Positions 7,481 through 12,436 of a DNA stretch of 12,436 bases are shown here, in pieces. Position 1 is the stretch's first letter. Every line of letters starts with the position of its first letter. Location: positions 1 through 12,436 of the forward strand of contig CAISOI010000352.1 of NCBI GenBank assembly GCA_903886985.1, in the 5' to 3' direction. The notes beneath the pieces are model-generated. The model was not told the DNA's origin, made no database searches, and saw nothing but the letters and a program-made list of their open reading frames with translations. A program made the translations under genes and the position numbers. Source of the stretch: an uncultured Chthonomonas sp. (GTDB lineage: Bacteria > Armatimonadota > Chthonomonadetes > Chthonomonadales > CAJBBX01).

Positions 7481-7541
7481 TAGATAACCTCGAAGTAAGA
7501 ATTCCACCAGCGGTGCAAACAACATCTCAAGGGTTAGTAAA

Positions 7542-8741
7542 GTGGTCAGAGTAGCGAATCTGTTTACGCGATTGTCGTTGTGCGCGATCTTGTTACTTTC
7601 TGTTGCTCATTCACAGACAGTCGCTCAAGATCCCGTTGTTATGCCAGAAGGACAGTTTGAAACCACCGTTCCGTTCAAACTCATTGGTGGGCATATCTTT
7701 GTCGACGTCAAAATCAATGACAAAACCGCGACCATGCTATTGGATACTGGATCTGGTGGCAATGTGCTCACTCCGACTGCAGCGAAAGATCTTGGAGTGG
7801 AACCCGTTGGGCGAGACGCCACGGCAAAAGGTGTTGGTGAACAACTTCTTAAAGTTGGTCATGGCATAGCAAACGAAATGCGAATCGGGCTCGCGTCTCT
7901 TCCCAAACCCGGCTTCTTTATCATCCCGCTCCCTCAGGAAATTAAGTGTCAGGGTCTTCTCGGGTTCGACACTTTCAATCAGTTGGTCACCAGCGTGGAT
8001 TACGAGCATCAACTTTTAACATTTACACGCCCGGGACAATTTCGCCCTTCCAAAACGGCTCGTTCATATCCTCTATCCTTACGAAATAATATTCCGCAGA
8101 TGGACGGTGAACTCGATGGAATAAAGGGCTCCTTCAAATTGGATACGGGTGCCAACGACTCTGTAACTGTTTTTGCTGCCTTTTCAGAACGCCACAAATT
8201 GCGATCCAAATACCCAAATTCTATCGAAGCCATTGATGGCAAAGGAATAGGCGGCTACGTTCGATCTCAAGTAGTTCGGCTAGGCTCAGTCAAGTTGGGT
8301 GAGTTTGTCCTGCCAGAGATCATCGCAGGGCTGTCTCGTAATATGCAGGGTGTGTTCGCAGAAGGCGGGCCGGCAGGGAATGTTGGATCGGCTATTCTCT
8401 CGCGCTTTACCATCACTTTTGATTACCGACATCGAAAAGTCTATCTGGAACCCAACGCCAACTTTAACAGACAGGAATCGTTTAATCGCAGCGGTCTGGT
8501 GATAGACAAAGTGGAAGGCAAATGGAAAGTAATTGACGTTATTGCCAAAGGTCCTGGCGACGAAGCAGGTATCAAAGTGAACGATGAGTTAGTCTCTATC
8601 GAAGGCAAAGCAGCAAATGAAATCAATTTCCAATTCATTGGTGAGAAATGTAGACAGCCAGTTGGAACCGCAGTAAAACTTGTATTTCTGACTTCCGGCG
8701 GCAAAAGAGACTTCACCATAACGCTCAAAGATCTTATCTAA
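7542..8741 (+). CDS. Exported two-lobed retropepsin-like aspartic protease with C-terminal PDZ domain
   Basis: This 399-residue protein begins with a signal peptide (basic R10, hydrophobic stretch to about residue 21, likely cleavage near A-H-S or V-A-Q), so it acts outside the cytoplasm. Two retropepsin-like repeats follow. Repeat 1 spans about 45-160, with D-T-G-S at D68 and the hydrophobic-Gly motif L-L-G-F-D near 139-143. Repeat 2 spans about 185-303, with D-T-G-A at D201 and S-A-I-L-S-R-F near 283-289. The two D-T-G motifs probably form one active site, as in the lobes of pepsin. Residues about 313-399 form a PDZ domain (D-E-A-G-I-K-V-N-D-E-L-V-S-I-E-G), which usually binds peptide C-termini. 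The substrate is unknown. The GTG start is chosen because it places the signal peptide at the N-terminus and has AGGG at 8 nt. The aldo/keto reductase gene follows after 29 bp. Confidence 0.87.
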   Translation: MVRVANLFTRLSLCAILLLSVAHSQTVAQDPVVMPEGQFETTVPFKLIGGHIFVDVKINDKTATMLLDTGSGGNVLTPTAAKDLGVEPVGRDATAKGVGEQLLKVGHGIANEMRIGLASLPKPGFFIIPLPQEIKCQGLLGFDTFNQLVTSVDYEHQLLTFTRPGQFRPSKTARSYPLSLRNNIPQMDGELDGIKGSFKLDTGANDSVTVFAAFSERHKLRSKYPNSIEAIDGKGIGGYVRSQVVRLGSVKLGEFVLPEIIAGLSRNMQGVFAEGGPAGNVGSAILSRFTITFDYRHRKVYLEPNANFNRQESFNRSGLVIDKVEGKWKVIDVIAKGPGDEAGIKVNDELVSIEGKAANEINFQFIGEKCRQPVGTAVKLVFLTSGGKRDFTITLKDLI

Positions 8742-8770
8742 AATATCGATACAGGAACGGTGTCACCGAG

Positions 8771-9757
8771 ATGCAATACCGCAAATTTGGAAAAACAGGT
8801 TGGAATGTCTCAGAAGTTGGAGTGGGCTGTTGGCAGATAGGCGGAGCAGATTGGGGTGATATATCCGAATCGGTCTCCTTGAATATCTTGCACAGTGCTG
8901 CCGATATGGGGATCAACTTTTTCGATACCGCAGACGTTTACGGGCTGGGTCGGTCCGAAACGGTTCTGGGTAAATTCCTGAAAGAGACTCACAAAGACGT
9001 CTATGTAGCGACGAAGTTAGGCCGTTTTCCAGAACCTGGCTGGCCAGAGAATTTTAACGCAGCCAGTATTCGAAAACATACCGAAGCCTCACTTACTCGA
9101 CTGGGAATAGATATGCTCGACATCACCCAGTTGCACTGCATCCCTACCGACGAGTACCGCAAGGGTGACGTCTTTGAGACTCTGTCAGCCTTGAAGTCCG
9201 AAGGCAAAATTGCGCAGTTTGGTGTAAGTGTGGAGTCAATGGAAGAGGCGCTCCTTTGCATGGAGCATACCGAGGTTGCATCTCTCCAGATTATTTTCAA
9301 TATCTTCCGTCAAAAACCAATAGATGTCCTATTTGAAAAGGCGAAGGAAAAAGGCGTTGCGCTCATCATTCGCCTTCCCGTTGCCAGTGGTTTACTTTCA
9401 GGACGGTATTCACGAAACACAACCTTCCCCGCCCAAGATCATCGCAATTATAATCGAGATGGACAGGCGTTCAACGTCGGCGAAACATTCGCAGGACTGC
9501 CGTTCGACATTGGAGTAGATCTCGCCGAGAAAGTGCGTGGCTATCTCCCAGAAGGAATGACTATGGCGCAGATGGCAGAAAGATGGTGCCTCGACTTTGA
9601 TGCCGTCTCGGTAATTATTCCGGGAGTTAGAAGTGTGGATCAGCTAAAGGGGAATGCGGACGTGAGCAATCTGTCGCCATTATCGCCCGAAATCCACAAG
9701 GGGCTTCGTGAACTCTATCGAAACGAAGTTCAAGAGCATATTCGCGGTCCCTACTAA
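8771..9757 (+). CDS. Aldo/keto reductase family oxidoreductase
   Basis: This 328-residue cytoplasmic enzyme has the expected TIM-barrel length and an intact catalytic tetrad: D52 and Y57 in F-D-T-A-D-V-Y-G, K82 in A-T-K-L-G, and H122 in Q-L-H-C. The N-terminus Y-R-K-F-G-K-T-G-W-N-V-S is typical of the group that contains YajO-like and sugar-reductase-like members. The family uses NAD(P)H to reduce aldehydes and ketones; the substrate cannot be named. There is no C-terminal Cys-rich iron-sulphur extension, which separates it from the ferredoxin-containing branch. The ATG has only a distant AGGAA (13 nt), so initiation may be weak or coupled to the upstream protease gene, 29 bp away. They are probably co-transcribed. 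No terminator is visible before the tRNA promoter. Confidence 0.94.
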   Translation: MQYRKFGKTGWNVSEVGVGCWQIGGADWGDISESVSLNILHSAADMGINFFDTADVYGLGRSETVLGKFLKETHKDVYVATKLGRFPEPGWPENFNAASIRKHTEASLTRLGIDMLDITQLHCIPTDEYRKGDVFETLSALKSEGKIAQFGVSVESMEEALLCMEHTEVASLQIIFNIFRQKPIDVLFEKAKEKGVALIIRLPVASGLLSGRYSRNTTFPAQDHRNYNRDGQAFNVGETFAGLPFDIGVDLAEKVRGYLPEGMTMAQMAERWCLDFDAVSVIIPGVRSVDQLKGNADVSNLSPLSPEIHKGLRELYRNEVQEHIRGPY

Positions 9758-9764
9758 TCGGTTA

Positions 9765-9793
9765 TTGCGCAAGAACGGGTGCGGTGGTATACT
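9765..9793 (+). promoter_or_regulatory. Promoter of the tRNA gene
   Basis: The -10 TATACT (9788-9793, five of six consensus bases) is preceded by TGG, giving an extended -10. A partial -35 TTGCGC (9765-9770) lies 17 bases upstream. Transcription would start near 9800, about 19 nt before the mature tRNA. It starts just after the aldo/keto reductase stop codon. Confidence 0.65.
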
Positions 9794-9818
9794 GGAAATT
9801 GCCGTTTGGGACAAATGA

Positions 9819-9891
9819 GGGCCTGTAGCCTAGCGGTTAAGGCAGTCGGCTCATAACTGATTGATCGTAGGTTCGAATCCTACCGGGCCCA
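9819..9891 (+). tRNA. tRNA with CAU anticodon, probably tRNA-Ile2 (lysidine type)
   Basis: A complete 73-nt cloverleaf is visible. The 7-bp acceptor pairs 9819-9825 with 9884-9890 and has one G-U. The D stem is GCCT/AGGC, and the anticodon stem 9845-9849/9857-9861 carries two G-U pairs. The loop CTCATAA gives anticodon CAU (9852-9854). The T arm is GTAGG, TTCGAAT, CCTAC, and the discriminator is A. CCA is not encoded. CAU can be elongator Met, initiator Met or Ile2. The paired G1-C72 end and A-U closing pair of the D stem argue against initiator. Consecutive C4-G69 and C5-G68 pairs with A37 are the known recognition features of the lysidine synthetase TilS, so Ile2 reading AUA is favoured over elongator Met. 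Confidence 0.95.
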
Positions 9892-9901
9892 CAATGGTAA
9901 T

Positions 9902-9933
9902 TGAGCGAACTGATAATTCAGTTCGCTCATTTT
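9902..9933 (+). terminator. Intrinsic terminator of the tRNA gene
   Basis: A perfect 12-bp stem (TGAGCGAACTGA at 9902-9913, complement at 9918-9929) with a TAAT loop is followed by TTTT. It begins 11 nt after the tRNA. The T tail overlaps the stop codon of the convergent gene at 9932. Read on the minus strand, the same hairpin follows that stop directly, so it may terminate both transcripts, although the tail there is a poorer AATTA. Confidence 0.92.
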
Positions 9934-10621
9934 ACTTTCGGATAATCGTCACGGAGTTTTTCATTGTGACGGATTTTCCATTCTCCTGGATCGTCACATT
10001 TTGGTTAATGGTCGCAAGCACAAGCTGACCATCTGCCGCGTCTATGAACGTTTTTCCACTGCCTGAGGTTGATACGATTCCAATACTGTTCTGTCGCACA
10101 TCAAACTGAACTACCTTGCGGCCACTCATGGTTTTGAAACCAACAAATTTGTATGAGCCTCGAATTTCCAGCGCACCACCTTGGACAGATGTGTCACTCT
10201 TAATCGGGAACTCTTCACCGATTTTGATGGCTTTTTCCGGAAGGATTACACCTGTGAGGTTTCCCAACCCTTCCTGAGAGGACTTTACTAACTTTCCGCG
10301 GTCGTCCATTGTTGCATTGATAATTGTAGGTTTTGGGGCGTTGGGCTTGCCATTGAACGCAGAAGGACCCACAGAGATCTTAACCTGTGTTTCGTCGCCC
10401 TTTGTTCCCAATGCAAGATAGGAGAACGGTACCTCCATCTTTTGGGCGGGAGTAGTGCCAGTTGCTGGCGAGGAGGACGAAAGTAAATAGCTATATTTAG
10501 CGCCCTTCTTGAATTTCAATCGGAATTGATAGGCATCGCCCTGTTTCGTCACCTGCGCCCCGGCAGTAGCGGAAGCAACACACCCAATACACGCTAGTCC
10601 CAACCAAATCCCTATTCGCAA
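9932..10621 (-). CDS. Secreted protein of unknown function, weakly DUF6263-like
   Basis: This 229-residue protein has a clear signal peptide: M-R-I start, hydrophobic core to about residue 20, and A-G-A|Q cleavage near 22-23. A cysteine at residue 14 lacks a proper lipobox, so a lipoprotein is unlikely. The mature part is rich in beta-prone segments and Lys/Ser/Gly, with Y-Q-F-R-L-K-F-K-K-G-A-K-Y-S-Y near 31-45 and a later half of alternating short strands. The pattern recalls the poorly characterised DUF6263 proteins, but I hold this loosely. No catalytic motif is visible. The start is TTG, supported by GGAGAG 5 nt upstream; no in-frame ATG fits the signal peptide. A lone -10-like TACAAT lies on the minus strand at 10655-10660, so it may have its own promoter in the 100-bp gap after the enolase-superfamily gene. 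Confidence 0.8.
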   Translation of the reverse strand: MRIGIWLGLACIGCVASATAGAQVTKQGDAYQFRLKFKKGAKYSYLLSSSSPATGTTPAQKMEVPFSYLALGTKGDETQVKISVGPSAFNGKPNAPKPTIINATMDDRGKLVKSSQEGLGNLTGVILPEKAIKIGEEFPIKSDTSVQGGALEIRGSYKFVGFKTMSGRKVVQFDVRQNSIGIVSTSGSGKTFIDAADGQLVLATINQNVTIQENGKSVTMKNSVTIIRK

Positions 10622-10626
10622 GACGT

Positions 10627-10632
10627 CTCTCC
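10627..10632 (-). promoter_or_regulatory. Ribosome binding site supporting a TTG start
   Basis: GGAGAG on the minus strand lies 5 nt before the TTG at 10621. A nearby ATG just upstream of it is in a different frame, so the TTG is the best start for the secreted protein. Confidence 0.65.
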
Positions 10633-10721
10633 ATACCCAAGTTCGTTATCGTATATTGTAGCGCAATCCCAAGTCTACCTATCGCCAACCCAAATGAACC
10701 TGTTAGTCGGCAGCGGTGTAA

Positions 10722-12017
10722 TTAACTATAGTGGACCAAGGACTCGTAATGAGGAATTGCATTGAATATGCCGCCGCTTGTGTCATAGAAGCTGTCATCC
10801 AATCGAAACTCTCCCTGTTCCGCCCAGAGCCAGCCCGCGTTTTGCGCCGAGTGATATCCAATGAGTCGATCCCAATCACGATAGTTTTGAAACCCATTGG
10901 TCTCCTGCAGGCCGGACTGTAAACCGGGGATGGGAGCCAATCGGCAGGCAACCACCTTGTTCCAATCCAGCAAAACAGGATTAACAGTCAGATCGGCGCA
11001 AAATGCGGGCACTCCCCTCTGATGACAAAGCTCCGCAATTCGAAGGCTCATACTCATCGTCTTGGCAATGGGTTTCAGGGCGACTGCGCCATATCCCAGG
11101 TCGAACAGCAATTTCACGGTCTCTACATCCGTGGCGCTTTCGTCGGCCACCACCCTGATGGGTAATGCGCTGACTTCTGTCTCACGATAGTTTGCCATGG
11201 GTTCTTCGAGCAGAACCGTTTGCGACAATGCCCCTATCGTTTCCAGATGATCTACTAACCGGTTGATCCGATCCAGAGAGTCGTAGCGGCTGTTTGCGTC
11301 CAGATAGTAGAGGGGGCGCCCACTGGGCGAATTCTTCACTTCCCGACTTCCAATAAGTTGGTGAATGTCAGCAATCCGGGCACAATCCCACTGAAGCATC
11401 TTCTCGGGATCTCCGTCTTTATCTGGATCAGATCCGATTTTGATCTTGAAAACGAAATATCCATCATCCACTAACTCGGAGACGGACGACAGTGCCAGAC
11501 CATATCCCACAGCCGGAACACTGATAACTGCCTCTTGGCGATAATTCAATGCAGAACGAATTTCAGCCGGCAGAAGACTATCAAAATCGGAATTTTGATT
11601 TTGGGCGGCATGTAGTCGCCAGGCAGCATTGTCCACTGCCACTAACGCGTTCAATGCAAAGGTAGGGTTCAGATCGGTCAAACCTGTAATCCGCATTCCA
11701 TATTCCATTACCTCCGGCAGCAGCGAATCCAATAGTTCGAATGGCGAACGGAACTCCATGCCGCGGCAGCGCGTGAGGGCAAACTGAGTAAGCATTAGCA
11801 TTATGGAATTTCCGCCCGGCTCGGAATTCGCAGCGAATACACGCGGGTCACTCCACAAAACACTCTGCACCCCAAGTCCCAGTCCGTCCAGACCATCGTC
11901 GGTTTGGAGCAGTGCGACAGATTGCCACAGCTCTGTAAGGTAGCCGCCCTTGAACCCCCATGGTGCCGCTAACGGTTCCCGTTCAAAATTAAGATCTGTA
12001 CGAACAATGCGTGACAT
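10722..12017 (-). CDS. Enolase-superfamily enzyme (muconate lactonizing / mandelate racemase type)
   Basis: This 431-residue protein has the superfamily's barrel motifs in order. K-I-K at 191-193 supplies the acid/base lysine K193. Metal ligands are D240 (L-D-A-N-S-R-Y), E271 (L-L-E-E-P) and D292 or E293 (A-D-E-S), and K315 is the opposing lysine. Two facing lysines place it in the muconate lactonizing enzyme / dipeptide epimerase-like subgroup. The enzyme abstracts a proton next to a carboxylate in an Mg2+-dependent racemisation, epimerisation, elimination or cycloisomerisation. The substrate is not predictable. At about 190 residues, the region before the K-x-K motif is longer than usual (about 160), and the total exceeds the typical 350-380. 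There is no signal peptide. The ATG is preceded by GGGGA at about 8 nt. Neighbours give no pathway: an unknown secreted protein downstream and an unrecognised gene upstream. Confidence 0.88.
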   Translation of the reverse strand: MSRIVRTDLNFEREPLAAPWGFKGGYLTELWQSVALLQTDDGLDGLGLGVQSVLWSDPRVFAANSEPGGNSIMLMLTQFALTRCRGMEFRSPFELLDSLLPEVMEYGMRITGLTDLNPTFALNALVAVDNAAWRLHAAQNQNSDFDSLLPAEIRSALNYRQEAVISVPAVGYGLALSSVSELVDDGYFVFKIKIGSDPDKDGDPEKMLQWDCARIADIHQLIGSREVKNSPSGRPLYYLDANSRYDSLDRINRLVDHLETIGALSQTVLLEEPMANYRETEVSALPIRVVADESATDVETVKLLFDLGYGAVALKPIAKTMSMSLRIAELCHQRGVPAFCADLTVNPVLLDWNKVVACRLAPIPGLQSGLQETNGFQNYRDWDRLIGYHSAQNAGWLWAEQGEFRLDDSFYDTSGGIFNAIPHYESLVHYS

Positions 12018-12036
12018 ACTGGGTCCCCGGAAGTTG

Positions 12037-12060
12037 AAAAAAACTAACGAACAAATTCGT
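12037..12060 (-). terminator. Weak intrinsic terminator candidate upstream of the enolase-superfamily gene
   Basis: On the minus strand a 5-bp stem (ACGAA/TTCGT, 4-nt loop, 12047-12060) is followed after three bases by seven T. The stem is short and AT-rich, so termination would be inefficient. It lies between the partial gene ending at 12153 and the start at 12017. The rest of this 135-bp spacer shows only a -35-like TTGCCA without a convincing -10. Confidence 0.35.
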
Positions 12061-12152
12061 GAGAAGTGTCCTTGAATCCTACAACCTTACACGCTGTGAG
12101 TGGCAAGATTGCCGGTTATGACAGTGAGGTTGGACTTCTACTTACGTTGACT

Positions 12153-12436
12153 TCACGGCTGTTTCGGTAATTTGCTCATGACTGGTTGAATGACATTGTC
12201 AAAATATGAAACCTCGGCTGACGCTTTCTGCGCCTTACTATACAGTTCTAAAGTTGTTCGGAGATTGTCCAAATTGAACTGTTCAATTTTAAACGAAGTG
12301 AGCCTCAGGCGGTCATACACTCCCTTCCCAACGCGCCTCAAGATGGATGATGGTAAGACTCTTGCAAGCGTTCTTCTGACCGAGTCGTCGACATATAAGC
12401 CTTCTTTACTGCTTGCTTGTTGCGCCAAGTCCGGAA
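12153..12436 (-). CDS. C-terminal end of an unrecognised protein, cut by the window
   Basis: About 94 codons end in TGA at 12153-12155, and the frame is open to the right edge, so the true start lies outside. The TTG at 12428 is probably internal. The segment is mostly helical and charged, with R/K-rich stretches (V-R-R-T-L-A-R-V-L, L-R-R-V-G-K-G-V-Y-D-R-L-R-L), followed by a helix with S-K-A-Q-K-A-S-A-E-V, and ends P-K-Q-P. I cannot assign a family. No frame in this segment competes with it and codon use looks like its neighbours, so it is probably a real gene. It is followed on the same strand by the enolase-superfamily gene after 135 bp. Confidence 0.6.
   Translation of the reverse strand, partial: PDLAQQASSKEGLYVDDSVRRTLARVLPSSILRRVGKGVYDRLRLTSFKIEQFNLDNLRTTLELYSKAQKASAEVSYFDNVIQPVMSKLPKQP

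Larger units (their letters stand above)
7063..7541. other. Divergent control region between dxs and the protease gene
   Basis: This 479-bp spacer has no credible gene. From left to right it holds the dxs leader with its ribosome binding site (7063-7178), the dxs promoter (7185-7213), a palindromic operator candidate (7214-7233), about 215 bp of AT-rich sequence, and the phased repeat at 7451-7480. In the AT-rich part, a possible extended -10 (TG-T-TACACT) near 7354-7362 has no good -35. A 36-codon frame at 7310-7420 lacks a ribosome binding site and is not called. GTG at 7542 is preceded by AGGG at about 8 nt. Confidence 0.6.

Noticed and set aside
9819..9933. tRNA 3' end as an integration site for a mobile element
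   Set aside because: No integrase gene and no second copy of the tRNA 3' end in the window; a perfect terminator follows directly.
1..12436. CRISPR arrays, insertion sequences, phage or defence genes
   Set aside because: No spaced direct-repeat array, no transposase or integrase motifs, and no abrupt change in composition across the window.

Overview
This window is a stretch of an ordinary bacterial chromosome with moderate base composition. It carries eight complete protein genes, two genes cut by the window ends, and one tRNA. The organism makes isoprenoids by the MEP pathway, because dxs is present. It uses TTG and GTG starts besides ATG, and the tRNA gene does not encode its CCA end. Several proteins carry Sec-type signal peptides. 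No gene identifies the phylum. The mix (DUF885 peptidase, DUF2071 protein, tandem retropepsin with PDZ, orphan enolase-superfamily enzyme) fits a free-living environmental bacterium, for example of the Armatimonadota or Planctomycetes type, but that is a weak guess.

Layout. (1) 1-2453, plus strand: the 3' part of a DUF885 metallopeptidase gene, then a DUF2071 gene with its own candidate promoter. (2) 2450-7213, minus strand: dxs with a well-formed sigma70-type promoter, then an ABC-F ATPase gene, then a secreted VanX-type D-Ala-D-Ala dipeptidase gene 21 bp further on. A strong hairpin lies between dxs and the ABC-F gene. The dipeptidase and DUF2071 genes converge and their stop codons overlap. 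(3) 7063-7541: the divergent control region. It holds the dxs promoter with a near-perfect palindrome directly upstream of its -35 box, and an 11-bp-phased triple repeat in front of the rightward gene. (4) 7542-9933, plus strand: a two-lobed retropepsin-like protease with a PDZ domain, an aldo/keto reductase, then tRNA(CAU) with promoter and a strong intrinsic terminator. (5) 9932-12436, minus strand: a small secreted protein, an enolase-superfamily enzyme, and the C-terminal end of an unrecognised protein.

How the genes relate. dxs supplies the first committed step of isoprenoid precursor synthesis. The ABC-F protein acts on the ribosome, and the exported dipeptidase acts on cell-wall-derived D-Ala-D-Ala. 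They share a strand, and the last two are probably co-transcribed, but no common pathway is evident. The protease and reductase genes are 29 bp apart and probably form one transcript. I see no mobile element, phage gene, CRISPR array or defence system. I did not find a clearly new multi-gene system. The most interesting signals are the two regulatory structures in the 7063-7541 control region.
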